Source: Gammaproteobacteria bacterium (lineage in GTDB: Bacteria > Pseudomonadota > Gammaproteobacteria > Steroidobacterales > Steroidobacteraceae). From it: a DNA stretch of 47,831 nucleotides. Shown in pieces: positions 8,672 to 17,520 of this stretch; position 1 is the first letter of the stretch; every line of letters starts with the position of its first letter. The notes beneath the pieces were generated by a model that was given only the letters and a program-made list of their open reading frames with translations, ran no database searches and had not been told where the DNA came from. Where the stretch lies: the NCBI GenBank assembly GCA_030040715.1, contig JASHTF010000088.1, positions 1-47,831 on the forward strand, in the 5' to 3' direction. A program made the position numbers and the translations under genes.

Positions 8672-8688
8672 ACTTGCAATATGCAAGT
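8672..8688. promoter_or_regulatory. HxlR operator 2
   Basis: The second copy of acttgca-N3-tgcaagt, with perfect 7-base arms. Its centre is 41 bp (about four helical turns) from the centre of operator 1. It lies just upstream of the ribosome binding site of the plus-strand gene, so bound repressor would block that gene directly. Confidence 0.72.
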
Positions 8689-8708
8689 TACAGCTCGAGG
8701 AGCATATC

Positions 8709-9365
8709 ATGGCAACCGCAGTCCTGCCCCGCCCTGCCAGGACTGAGCCCGCCGGGCTCAGTGGCACTCGCTTGAGCGCCATGCTGGTGCTGGCCCTCTG
8801 GTTCCTGATCATCATTTCACTGGGCGCGGCCGGTGCCTTCGTCGGTCGTCCGGGGACACCACCCATTGGCATTGCGATAGGGGTCGGAGCGCCGCTGCTG
8901 CTCTTTTATGCCTGGCTACGGATCTCGAACTCATTTCGCGAATTCCTTCTGTCGCTCGATCTGCGTCTGATCGCGGGTATTCAGGCGTGGCGGTGGGCAG
9001 GTCTGGGCTTCCTCGCCCTGTATGCGCACAAGGTCCTTCCGGCCATGTTCGCTCTGCCTGCCGGTCTCGGGGACATGGCCATTGGCTTCGCGGCTCCGTG
9101 GATCATCCAGGCCCTTGTTCGCCGGCCTGACTTCGCCGCTAGTGCCGCATTCATCCGTTGGAATGTGCTAGGGATACTCGATCTTGTCGTGGCCATCAGC
9201 CTCGGAACCCTGAGTGCGACGCTATCTACCGGAGCCGTGGGAGAAATCAGCACCGCTCCGATGGCAACACTGCCGCTGCTGTTGATTCCCGCATTTCTCG
9301 TGCCGCTATTTCTCATGTTGCACACAGTGGCGCTGATGCAGAGCCGGCGCCTGACCCGCCTTTGA
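8709..9365 (+). CDS. polytopic membrane protein of unknown function, HxlR target
   Basis: The 218-residue protein has about six hydrophobic segments (for example LVLALWFLIIISLGAAGAF and LPLLLIPAFLVPLFLML) and no motif that I recognise. The ATG at 8709 is preceded by a good GAGGAG site. A longer frame from 8640 would start inside operator 1 and is not credible. The gene is divergent from an HxlR regulator and probably repressed by it. Such pairs often respond to reactive electrophiles or quinones, but no transport or enzyme role can be read here. Confidence 0.75.
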   Translation: MATAVLPRPARTEPAGLSGTRLSAMLVLALWFLIIISLGAAGAFVGRPGTPPIGIAIGVGAPLLLFYAWLRISNSFREFLLSLDLRLIAGIQAWRWAGLGFLALYAHKVLPAMFALPAGLGDMAIGFAAPWIIQALVRRPDFAASAAFIRWNVLGILDLVVAISLGTLSATLSTGAVGEISTAPMATLPLLLIPAFLVPLFLMLHTVALMQSRRLTRL

Positions 9366-9449
9366 TCCTGGGACGGCGACCCGGGCCGTGCGCCCGTTGG
9401 CGATTCTGGCGGTTCCGTCGCATACTTTGTAATAAATACAGGGGGATCC

Positions 9450-10553
9450 ATGGCCGAAAAGAACGACGGCTCACATGCCGCCATGCATCGCACACAGTCC
9501 CCGAATGCCACGGATCTGCGCCGCATCGGCGCGCATCCGGACTACTGGTACCCGCTGGCCTGGTCCAATGAGCTCAAGCGCGGTCGCACACTCGGCCGGC
9601 GGTTCGCCGGTGAACCCATCGTCCTGTGGCGCGGAGAAAGCGGCGCAGTCTTCGCGATGGAGGACCGCTGCGCCCACCGGCAGGTTCCGCTGCATCTCGG
9701 CGTGGTAACGGGCGATGAGATCAAGTGTCACTACCACGGCTGGACATACGACGGCACCGGCAAGTGCGTCAATGTCCCGTATCTCGGCAACGCCCGGCTG
9801 TCGTGTGCGGTCAGGCGCTATCCGGCGCACGAAGTGGATGGCTTGATTTTCGTCTTCCCAGGGAATCCGGACCTGGCGGCTAGCCGTCTACCGCACGGAC
9901 TTGGTTCATCGCAGCGCGGGGACTACAAGACTCGGCGCCTCAACCGTGATGTAGCGTGCCACTACACCTTCATGCACGAAAATCTGTTCGACATGAACCA
10001 TCAGTTCATGCACCGCAAGTACATGGGTTCCATCACCGCCCAATGCCTTGGGCGAGATCACGGCAAACAATGGGCCCAGGTTGAGTACACCTTCAGTCGA
10101 ACCACGGGCAAGACCTCGGTCGGTGAACATATCATTGTCGATCTGATGCGCAAGAAGGAAGCCGGCGCCAGCAAGGACTTCTCTGACCACATGCGCATAC
10201 GTACAGACTACCCGACCCAGTCGCTGAAGGTCTGGGTGGGCCGAAATATTCAGCAGACCGACGATCCAGTGCTGGACGTTTGGCTCAGCTATACACCGCT
10301 CGATGCAGAGCAACGCACCAACCGCACTTTTGGTTATCTGTCGGTGAAAAAACCTCGCATGCCCGGTCTCATCCACGCTGTCTGGCCATTCGTGGCGTGG
10401 TTCACGGAGCGCATCTTCCAGGAAGACAAGGAAATCGTCGAGTGTGAACAGCGGGCACACGACGCGCAGGGGGGCGACTGGAACAAGGAGGTATTTCCCG
10501 CACTGCGCGATTTGCGCACCGTGCTCGCGAGCTGCGGCAGCCCTATGGCATGA
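9450..10553 (+). CDS. Rieske non-heme iron oxygenase, oxygenase component
   Basis: A 367-residue terminal oxygenase of the vanillate demethylase/ketosteroid-9-alpha-hydroxylase kind. The Rieske cluster ligands are C74-x-H76 and C93-x2-H96 (CAHRQVPLHLG ... CHYHGW). The mononuclear iron site is ENLFDMNHQFMH with N178, D181, H184 and H188. The enzyme uses O2 and electrons from a partner reductase to hydroxylate or demethylate an organic substrate. No ferredoxin or reductase gene is adjacent, so the partner must be elsewhere. The ATG at 9450 follows a GGGGGA site. Substrate unknown; aromatic or steroid compounds are plausible. Confidence 0.92.
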   Translation: MAEKNDGSHAAMHRTQSPNATDLRRIGAHPDYWYPLAWSNELKRGRTLGRRFAGEPIVLWRGESGAVFAMEDRCAHRQVPLHLGVVTGDEIKCHYHGWTYDGTGKCVNVPYLGNARLSCAVRRYPAHEVDGLIFVFPGNPDLAASRLPHGLGSSQRGDYKTRRLNRDVACHYTFMHENLFDMNHQFMHRKYMGSITAQCLGRDHGKQWAQVEYTFSRTTGKTSVGEHIIVDLMRKKEAGASKDFSDHMRIRTDYPTQSLKVWVGRNIQQTDDPVLDVWLSYTPLDAEQRTNRTFGYLSVKKPRMPGLIHAVWPFVAWFTERIFQEDKEIVECEQRAHDAQGGDWNKEVFPALRDLRTVLASCGSPMA

Positions 10554-10588
10554 ACCGACGGCAGAAAATTGGGAAGCCGCTGTCCGGG

Positions 10589-10759
10589 TTATTTCTTGCT
10601 CATCCAGCTATAAAAAATCCAGATGATGAACAGACCAAGAACACCCGTAGTGAAGTTACCAGTTGGTCCATCAAAATAATATATTCCAGCTTCGACCAGG
10701 CAAAAGCCCACGATGTACGGATACTTCTCGCGGATGAATGAAACGACGTTGTTCAACAT
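10589..10759 (-). CDS. small membrane protein next to fatty acid hydroxylase
   Basis: A 56-residue protein (MLNNVVSFIREKYPYIV...) with two hydrophobic segments and a basic end (SWMSKK). It lies 26 bp downstream of the sterol-desaturase-type gene on the same strand. A GTG start at 10789 would overlap that gene's stop and add ten residues; neither start has a strong ribosome binding site. No family recognised. Position and membrane character suggest a small partner or accessory of the hydroxylase. Confidence 0.55.
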   Translation of the reverse strand: MLNNVVSFIREKYPYIVGFCLVEAGIYYFDGPTGNFTTGVLGLFIIWIFYSWMSKK

Positions 10760-10785
10760 GAGGGGAACGCCACGACCCGCCTCGA

Positions 10786-11742
10786 TCACTCGGCGGCAAC
10801 GGGCGACAGAGTATCCCTTCTTTCAAACAGACGCGTAACCGCAGGAAATGCCCTGGCACCCAACAATATCTTTAGATAATTGGGCTCATCGGCGTAGCCA
10901 CCAGGGTGCCCAATGCGCGCGGGCGGGATCGCATGCCCCTTCTCATCTTGGGGCAAATAGAATGTTCCAAAAATGATATCCCAAAAGGTGACTCCCACGC
11001 CGAAGTTGCAGCCGTATCTAAACCTCTGGTCGTCAGGAAACTCGGCGGCGTGATGCCAGCGATGCACTTCCGGCGTATTGAAGAAATAGTTCAACCACCC
11101 GCCTTTCATATCACCGCCGCAGTGAGAAAAATCTCCATATACATTAAGGGTGCCCGCGATAACGATCGCGATTGGGTTAAAGCCGACGATACTAAGCAGC
11201 AGACCTCCCAGGATATTGCGCAGCGCCCACTCGAACGGATTGGAAACGAGTACGTTAGAGATCTGTATATGAGTCACGCTGTGATGGTAGCCGTGAAGCT
11301 TCCATAGAAACGCGTTGTAATGTTCAAAGCGATGCATCCAATATTCCCAGAAAGTGGACAGGAGAAAAACTGCCAGCACCTGCACCCACAATGGGCCCAA
11401 CTGATTGGAAAGCCCGAACAAAAACCTGCGACCCAAAAACGCATTGGGAAAGTAGCGCAAGACCGGCAAAACGATCGCACTCATTACGGCGCCGGCGAGG
11501 AACGTTTGCACGGCCGTCGACATCAGATCTCTCCAGATCATGTGCCTTTGAGAAACAGCTCGACTGTAGGAGTAGATACGTTCGATTGCGATCACGGCAA
11601 GATACAAGAAAAACGAATCGTAGTAGGGGAAGGCGTGCGCGAAGGCGCTACCTCTGGCTAATAATGTCATTGCCCCCAAAGCTATGAGGAGGAAGGGCAG
11701 CATCGCGTAACGGGTGAGATCTAGAAATTTCTTGGCCAACAC
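10786..11742 (-). CDS. sterol desaturase / fatty acid hydroxylase family protein
   Basis: A 318-residue integral membrane di-iron enzyme. The three histidine boxes are intact: HRFEH (137-141), HGYHH (150-154) and HRWHH (227-231), with an extra H207 in the usual position. Hydrophobic segments surround the boxes, as expected for an enzyme with its active site at the cytoplasmic face. The family hydroxylates or desaturates lipids and sterols with O2. The start is GTG at 11742 with an excellent AAGGAGG site. It probably forms an operon with the 56-residue protein. The lipid substrate is unknown. Confidence 0.9.
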   Translation of the reverse strand: MLAKKFLDLTRYAMLPFLLIALGAMTLLARGSAFAHAFPYYDSFFLYLAVIAIERIYSYSRAVSQRHMIWRDLMSTAVQTFLAGAVMSAIVLPVLRYFPNAFLGRRFLFGLSNQLGPLWVQVLAVFLLSTFWEYWMHRFEHYNAFLWKLHGYHHSVTHIQISNVLVSNPFEWALRNILGGLLLSIVGFNPIAIVIAGTLNVYGDFSHCGGDMKGGWLNYFFNTPEVHRWHHAAEFPDDQRFRYGCNFGVGVTFWDIIFGTFYLPQDEKGHAIPPARIGHPGGYADEPNYLKILLGARAFPAVTRLFERRDTLSPVAAE

Positions 11743-12119
11743 TTACGTGCCTCCTTTTTGTTCTCCGGCTCAGTTCCCTTGGCTGCCGAGTTTAGAGATT
11801 GTCGTGGGCGCTTTAAATAGCCGAAGGCCAGGGCCGTCGCCACGGGTTGTGCCATGATCCTGCAGCGCAGCATATTGTCGCCGGTGCTCCGCTCCGTTGA
11901 CCGTCCCAGGGGTGATTGCGTTCTGACAGGTACCATCGCTCACGACCTCTACTCCTCAACTCGCACTGCCAGGGGCGATGCTGCGCGCTGCGAAATTAGG
12001 GTTGAGCTGACGAGTCCGCCCTGCGCAAATTCGGCGGTTGGCAGCTCCAGGACGAGTGCTTATGATCTGACCCCGCGAACCCTACGCACAAGTTAAAGTC
12101 AAGAGTTCGGGAGATCACC
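11743..12119. other. gap between hydroxylase and serine hydrolase
   Basis: About 380 bases with no convincing gene. It contains the hydroxylase ribosome binding site on the minus strand at one end and a CGGGAG site for the serine hydrolase at the other (12107-12113). The short frames inside match nothing known to me. Confidence 0.4.
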
Positions 12120-13727
12120 ATCAGTACTACCACTCGCGCAGCGACGCGAGCGCTCTGGCTCACTCTCGCTCTGCTGAGCTTCGGCCAGCGCCTGCTCTCG
12201 GACGAAGCCTACCCGCCGCCGCGCTTCTCCGACCCGCAGCGACTGAGCAAGCTTGAATCGGCGCTGCCGGAGGTCGATCGCATCTTTCGCGACTACGCGA
12301 GCAACAAGCGCATTCCGGGTATGGTATGGGGCGTGGTCATTGACGGCCAGCTCGTGCACGTCGGAGCCAGCGGCGTACAGGATCTCAATAGCAAAGCGCC
12401 GGTCACGGCCGACACCGTATTTCGCATCGCCTCGATGACCAAGAGCTTCACGACGCTTGCGATCCTCAAGCTTCGCGACGAGGGCAAGCTCTCGCTGGAT
12501 GATCCGGTCTCGAAGTGGGTGCCCGAATTCGCTCACATTCCGCCTCCGACGCGCGACACCGCGCCGCTGCGGATCCGGCAGCTTCTGAGCCATAGCGCCG
12601 GACTCCCGGAAGACAATCCCTGGGGTGATCAACAGCTCGCCGCGAGCGATGCCGACATGAGGCGCTGGTTGCAACAGGGGTTGGCGTTCTCGACACCGCC
12701 TGGGACGCGCTACGAGTATTCTAATTTTGCGTTCGCGTTGATGGGACGCGTGGTGACGCGGGCCTCCGGCATGCCCTACGAGCGCTACCTTCGCACCGAG
12801 ATCCTGGCACCGTTGCATATGGATGCAACGACGTTGCGGTTCGACGAGGTACCGCGCGCGCGGCGCGCGATCGGCTACCGGCTGCAGCCGGACGGCACCT
12901 ATCGGGAGGAACCGCCGCTGCCGCAAGGCGCGTTCGGCTCCGCCGGCGGGCTGCTGACCAATGCGCGCGACCTCGGCAAGTACGTGGCGTTCCATCTGTC
13001 GGCGTGGCCTCCGCGCGACGATCCGGAGGACGGGCCGGTGCGACGCGCCTCGGTGCGCGAGATGAGCGCCCTCTGGACACCAGCCAACTTCACCGTACAG
13101 CACGTCGACGGCAAACTAAACGCCTTCGAGGCGGGCTACGGCTTCGGGCTGCGTGTGCGGACCGACTGCCGCTTCGAGCACATTGTGAGTCACGGCGGAG
13201 GACTGCCAGGCTTCGGCTCCTATATGCAATGGCTGCCCGACTACGGAGTGGGTCTGTTTGCGATGGCGACACTGACCTATGCCGGTCCGGACGAGGCCAT
13301 CGGGCGGGCGTGGGATGCCATGCTGCAGACGGGCGGTCTGCGGCCGCGCGAGCTGCCCCCGTCGCCAATTCTGGTTGAGATGCGGGATCACATCATCCAT
13401 TTGTGGACGCACTGGGACGATAAGGAGGTCCGACAGATCGCCGCGATGAATCTGTTGATCGATTTTCCCGCCAGTCAGCGCCGCGCCGAAATCGCGCAAC
13501 TCCAGCGGCAAGTCGGTGCGTGTCCGACCGCGGGGCCGATCATTCCGGAGAACTGGCTGCGCGGTCAGTTCAACCTGCGCTGCGAGCGCGGCACGATCGG
13601 CGTGTTCTTCACGCTATCACCAACCCGGCCGCCCTCGATTCAGCATCTGAGCTTCCACCTACTCGACTCCCAATCGACGCGGCTTGAATCCCCAACGGGG
13701 GCACGCGCTGGCGTGACGTGCTCCTAG
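12120..13727 (+). CDS. exported serine hydrolase, beta-lactamase-related (class C fold)
   Basis: A beta-lactamase/penicillin-binding-protein-like hydrolase of the esterase EstB/DD-peptidase type. It has the SxxK motif SMTK (S105, K108), the YSN motif, and HGGGLPGF, which takes the place of KTG. A signal peptide (ALWLTLALLSFG) is encoded upstream of the first ATG (12321), so that ATG is not the true start. In the open frame back to the TGA at about 12063 there is no ATG, GTG, TTG or CTG. An ATC at 12120 sits six bases after a GGGAG site and is the best candidate, unless a base was changed. The substrate may be a peptidoglycan peptide, a beta-lactam or an ester. Confidence 0.8.
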   Translation: MSTTTRAATRALWLTLALLSFGQRLLSDEAYPPPRFSDPQRLSKLESALPEVDRIFRDYASNKRIPGMVWGVVIDGQLVHVGASGVQDLNSKAPVTADTVFRIASMTKSFTTLAILKLRDEGKLSLDDPVSKWVPEFAHIPPPTRDTAPLRIRQLLSHSAGLPEDNPWGDQQLAASDADMRRWLQQGLAFSTPPGTRYEYSNFAFALMGRVVTRASGMPYERYLRTEILAPLHMDATTLRFDEVPRARRAIGYRLQPDGTYREEPPLPQGAFGSAGGLLTNARDLGKYVAFHLSAWPPRDDPEDGPVRRASVREMSALWTPANFTVQHVDGKLNAFEAGYGFGLRVRTDCRFEHIVSHGGGLPGFGSYMQWLPDYGVGLFAMATLTYAGPDEAIGRAWDAMLQTGGLRPRELPPSPILVEMRDHIIHLWTHWDDKEVRQIAAMNLLIDFPASQRRAEIAQLQRQVGACPTAGPIIPENWLRGQFNLRCERGTIGVFFTLSPTRPPSIQHLSFHLLDSQSTRLESPTGARAGVTCS

Positions 13728-13770
13728 GGATAAGCCGCGATCCCTAAAGCCACACCCCGGATCTGGTCCC

Positions 13771-14256
13771 ATGTATCTGATCAGCATCCTGGTGCTAATG
13801 CTGCTTGCACCGGCGGTGTCCGTGCTACTCGGGCGATACCACGCACCAGGGGCTGCTGTGACTGGGCTCGCGCTAGACTGGGCGACGTTTTGGATGGTGG
13901 GCGGACGGCTATTTCTCGCCGGGATACGCCAGATCGTGCAGCCCCGCTACACAGCCGCGACGATTCTCGGCGTGGAACACGCAGACTCGTTGCTGTTCGT
14001 GCGTGAGCTGGGTTTCGCGAACCTCGCGCTTGGGACGGTCGGACTGGGCGGCGCCCTGTGGACACAGTGGACGGTACCTGCCGCGGTAGGCGGGACGATC
14101 TTTTACGGTCTCGCTGGGCTTAACCACCTCCGCGCTGGTCAGCGGACCGCCTCAGCACGTATCGCGATGCTCTCTGACCTGTGGGCGCTCGTCGTGCTGG
14201 CTGTGCTACTCGGGTTGACAGGCGTGCAGCCTGACGGCGCAGCTCAAGCGCCGTAA
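13771..14256 (+). CDS. membrane protein, DUF6790-like
   Basis: A 161-residue protein with four hydrophobic segments. The central region RELGFANLALGTVGL with a following FYGLAGLNHL resembles the small membrane family DUF6790. Function unknown. It lies 43 bp after the serine hydrolase on the same strand, and its last 13 bases overlap the end of the convergent permease gene. The family name rests on memory of the pattern only. Confidence 0.7.
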   Translation: MYLISILVLMLLAPAVSVLLGRYHAPGAAVTGLALDWATFWMVGGRLFLAGIRQIVQPRYTAATILGVEHADSLLFVRELGFANLALGTVGLGGALWTQWTVPAAVGGTIFYGLAGLNHLRAGQRTASARIAMLSDLWALVVLAVLLGLTGVQPDGAAQAP

Positions 14257-15722
14257 CCCTTGTCCCAGTCCACTTCGCCGTCGACGCCGCTGCGACAGCC
14301 GACCAGCATCGTGCCGCCGCGCTCAAGTGCCGTCGGGTCGCTCGCCGCGCACCATTGCATGTACATGAAACCGCCGCCCAGTCCCAGAAGGAACACGTAC
14401 GGGGCGAGGCTGTAGGGCCACGGCGGCAGCGGATAGAGAGTGACGATCAGCACGGGCAGCAAAACCAGAGTTGCAGTCCAGGGAACGACGAGGTGTTGCC
14501 AAATCGTGAAATCCTCTCGATGCTCGCGGCGCATATAGGAGGTCAGCGCCAGGTTCGCCATCGCATAGAGCACGATGACGGCCAGCGTGGCGATCGTCTC
14601 CAGAAAGCCGAAGATATACGCCGGCTTTAACAGCAGACCGACCAGCAGCACCGAGACCAAACCAACTACTTGTGCGAAGGAGATCGCAAAGCTCGGCGTC
14701 TGGTGGACCGGATGGATCGTGGCGAATGGCGCAGGCAGCGTGCCGGCCCTACCCATGGTGTACATCACGCGGGAGACAGCATTGGTGCCGGCGATGCCAA
14801 CCGCAACGGCACTGTTGATCAGGGCGAGGACGACGAACCACCAGCTCGCTCCCCAGAGTGCGTGCCCCAGCGCGTAGTAGGGGTTAGGATTGGAAGCGAA
14901 TGCAGCCATGGCGCCCGTGCCCCAGCCGACGGCACTGGCGTACGAGGTGAAGATATAGAACAGACCGATTGCGAGCAGCGACAGCGTGACCGCTTGGCCC
15001 ACGTACTTGCCGGCGCAGCGCGATTCCTGCGCCAAAGGCGCTGGGCCCTCGAAGCCACTGAGAGCGAGCACGGAAAAAACCATCCCGGCCAAAATGCCTA
15101 GGAATCGATGCGGCGAGAATGAGGGATCCAGAGGTGCCCGGTACGAACTGCCGGGTCCCGGATGGATCAGGAACGTGATGGCGAGCGCTATCATGATCAG
15201 CAGCTCGAGCCCGCCTAGCAGCGCGGTGATGCGCATCGAGAGGCGGACACCGTAGTAGGTGAGCATCCAGATGGCTATGAAGGTCACCAGGGCGAACACC
15301 CACCACGGAATGTTCACGTGAAACTGCGTTCGCAACATGTCCGAGATCAGGTAGCCGAGGAACCCGACGGAGCCTGCGGGCCCCAACAGGTCATAGATCA
15401 GATAGCTCCAAGTGGCGATGAAGCCGCCGCGACTGCCCAGGCCACGCGTCGCGAAAGAGTAATATCCCCCGCTCGAAGGCATGTATTTGGAAAACTGCGA
15501 CACGGTGTTGCCGATGAACAGGCAGACGATCGTGGTCAGCAGCAGTGACAGCGGCATAGTCGGACCGGCGTTGAGCGCAATGATGGGAAATGCGAACACC
15601 ACGTTGATCGCCGGCGCGATGTGCGTAACGCCTTGAAAGACCAGCTCCGGCAAACCGAGCGCATTGCGCCGCAGCTGTGGCGCGGCAGTAGCGTGGGCAG
15701 ACTCAGCGCTCGAGGCCATCAT
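14244..15722 (-). CDS. APC-family amino acid permease
   Basis: A 492-residue transporter with about 12 membrane segments. The N-terminal GLPELVFQGVTHIAPAINVVFAFP and the MPSSGGYYSFATRGLG loop are typical of amino acid-polyamine-organocation permeases. The SGFEGPAPLAQES segment matches the unwound substrate helix. It should import an amino acid or related amine with a cation. Start ATG at 15722, with a second ATG next to it. Not closely related to the paired permeases at 28-34 kb. Convergent with the DUF6790-like gene. Confidence 0.9.
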   Translation of the reverse strand: MMASSAESAHATAAPQLRRNALGLPELVFQGVTHIAPAINVVFAFPIIALNAGPTMPLSLLLTTIVCLFIGNTVSQFSKYMPSSGGYYSFATRGLGSRGGFIATWSYLIYDLLGPAGSVGFLGYLISDMLRTQFHVNIPWWVFALVTFIAIWMLTYYGVRLSMRITALLGGLELLIMIALAITFLIHPGPGSSYRAPLDPSFSPHRFLGILAGMVFSVLALSGFEGPAPLAQESRCAGKYVGQAVTLSLLAIGLFYIFTSYASAVGWGTGAMAAFASNPNPYYALGHALWGASWWFVVLALINSAVAVGIAGTNAVSRVMYTMGRAGTLPAPFATIHPVHQTPSFAISFAQVVGLVSVLLVGLLLKPAYIFGFLETIATLAVIVLYAMANLALTSYMRREHREDFTIWQHLVVPWTATLVLLPVLIVTLYPLPPWPYSLAPYVFLLGLGGGFMYMQWCAASDPTALERGGTMLVGCRSGVDGEVDWDKGYGA

Positions 15723-15812
15723 GCGGTGGTTTCGAAGGGATCTTGCAACGCCCAGCGTACCGCTCCGTTGACGGCGCCGTCCGCTAGGCGCTCCACTGAG
15801 TATTCGGCGCTA

Positions 15813-16190
15813 CTATGCGGTAGTGTCAAGGCGTTGCAGCAGCTCGCGGCAGGCCTTTAGGGCGCGGTCGCGAACGCTGCTCTCGTAACGCCCTCGCTCT
15901 GCGTCCTGTCTTTGGAGCGCTTCTGGATTCCAGTGATCTCGGACGGCTCCAAGCGGAAAAGCATCTGTTTCTGAGTCTATTCCCAGAAACGTAACAAACG
16001 GTTCTTCCAGGGCACTCCCCAGCTCGTAAGCCGGTCCCATGATGCGTCGCGCCGCCTCGGTGATCGAGATGCTTCCGCTCAGCAGCTCCCGGGCGGCCGC
16101 GGCAATCTGATGCTGCAGGGCCAGCTGATACGGTTCGTCGCGTTCTGCTCCGGCGGACATCTCGCAGCCTTTTAGCTCATACGAATCCAT
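15813..16190 (-). CDS. conserved protein of unknown function
   Basis: A 125-residue soluble, acidic protein without signal peptide, containing ISITEAARRIMG, LEEPFVTFLGIDSETDAFPLG and VRDHWNPEALQRQDAE. The pattern (a helix, then FxxF..IDSETD.fPLG..R..W) recalls a small family found in several proteobacteria and myxobacteria, but I know no function. An internal ATG (MSAGAERDE) 30 bases downstream is an alternative start. Same strand as its neighbours on both sides. Confidence 0.65.
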   Translation of the reverse strand: MDSYELKGCEMSAGAERDEPYQLALQHQIAAAARELLSGSISITEAARRIMGPAYELGSALEEPFVTFLGIDSETDAFPLGAVRDHWNPEALQRQDAERGRYESSVRDRALKACRELLQRLDTTA

Positions 16191-16253
16191 CTAACCACAG
16201 CGCGCTCCCCAGATCGCCTACTGCATCACGGTGCAGCTGCTCGGTGCCTATAT

Positions 16254-17345
16254 TTAGGATTCCCCTCGGTTTACGGAGTTGGCGTTGCTGATCTGCAGGT
16301 CGAAGCCGCTCGGCGTCATCGTGTGATAGCTCTTGTATGGCGCGGTCTCGATCGGCTCAGGGCCGCCCGTGTCCGCCGAAGCCGGCAGCCCGCGCGCCGT
16401 AAGGGCCGTCTTCACCTCATCCGCGTTAAAGGGCTCGATACCGAAGGAAATATGATCGATGAGCACGCCATGGGCGCCGCCGAAGTGGTTGCGGATGATC
16501 GTGTCACCGACGTTGCCGATACGGACTTGGTTGGAGTCACCGTAGTCCAACTCCGGCTGCCATCCGAGAAGCGCCTGATAGAACGCGACGGTCGTCCTGT
16601 AGTCTGAGCACTGATAGGACATGTGGTCGAGCCAGATGGTCTTCCAGTCCGTATGCTCGAACGGCGCTGCCTGGTTGAGCCTGCCGCGCGCCGGTGTTGC
16701 GCGCCGATTGCGGCTGTTACCGTTGCTGATTTGAACGTCGAATCCATCGGGATCCTTGATGTGAAAGCTTTCGAACTCGTCCCCACGGTTGTCCGGCACG
16801 GGACTCAGGCCTCGGGCCTTGAGCGCGGCTTCGACCATCCGTGCATCCCAGGGCTCGATGCCCCAGCAGACACGGTCGAAGACCGCATTGCGCGGCACGA
16901 AGGGCCCTATCTGAAAGCCCCTGGTGCGTGCACGCGCTGCCCTACGCTCGTACTGAGCGCGTTCGGCCGCTACTTCGGACGCCGATGGCCGATACCCGCC
17001 GCGGATAATGATGCCGCCCCAGTCACCGACATCCAACACCGCCTCGCTGCCATTGTCCTGTCTGACAGTCCAGTTCATCAGGGCGTTGTAGAAGGCCGCC
17101 TCCTTCTCATGGTCCTGTACCCTGCAGGACAGATGGTCGAGCAGCACCGTTTTCCAGCCGGTCGGCTCGAACGGCAGCGTCGGCGGTGTCCCAATCCAGC
17201 CCCCCCTTTTCGGGCTGCGCGGAGCCGGTGCAGCCAGCGCCGACGCCGGGACCAGCGCGCAGGCCCCTAGAGCCCGCAGCAATTGCCGACGCGAGAGCCG
17301 GCCGCAGTGGAACGCCTCAAGCAATGCCGAGAACCCATCATTCAC
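16254..17345 (-). CDS. Tat-exported tandem VOC (glyoxalase-fold) protein
   Basis: A 363-residue protein with a twin-arginine signal (SRRQLLRALG, arginines at 19-20) followed by two tandem vicinal-oxygen-chelate repeats. Each repeat has the pattern DHLSCRV/DHMSYQC ... FYNALMNW/FYQALLGW ... GFDVQISN/GFDLQISN. VOC proteins are metal-dependent dioxygenases, isomerases or glyoxalases; export through Tat implies that folding and metal loading occur in the cytoplasm. The start is GTG at 17345 behind a GGGGGG site. The substrate cannot be deduced. No obvious partner gene nearby. Confidence 0.85.
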   Translation of the reverse strand: MNDGFSALLEAFHCGRLSRRQLLRALGACALVPASALAAPAPRSPKRGGWIGTPPTLPFEPTGWKTVLLDHLSCRVQDHEKEAAFYNALMNWTVRQDNGSEAVLDVGDWGGIIIRGGYRPSASEVAAERAQYERRAARARTRGFQIGPFVPRNAVFDRVCWGIEPWDARMVEAALKARGLSPVPDNRGDEFESFHIKDPDGFDVQISNGNSRNRRATPARGRLNQAAPFEHTDWKTIWLDHMSYQCSDYRTTVAFYQALLGWQPELDYGDSNQVRIGNVGDTIIRNHFGGAHGVLIDHISFGIEPFNADEVKTALTARGLPASADTGGPEPIETAPYKSYHTMTPSGFDLQISNANSVNRGES

Positions 17346-17520
17346 TGGAAGCCCCCCGATTCAAGACCACGAGCGCGTGGTGTGCGGTACCAAGTATGCG
17401 TTGATCGTCGGGCAATTCGCAAACGGGCCGGAAGGGCGCGGCTGCCCGTCCTCGAGCTTGTTTCCCAAATTTCAACCGTACGTCAAAATGGATCTCAGCG
17501 GGGCAACACGGAGCCACGCC

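Noticed and set aside
8742-8762. Perfect 10-base inverted repeat (actgagcccg c cgggctcagt)
   Set aside because: It is within the coding part of the membrane-protein gene and has no T run; it does not match the HxlR operator core.
12099-13103. 334-residue minus-strand frame
   Set aside because: Shadow of the serine hydrolase; arginine-rich and without motifs.
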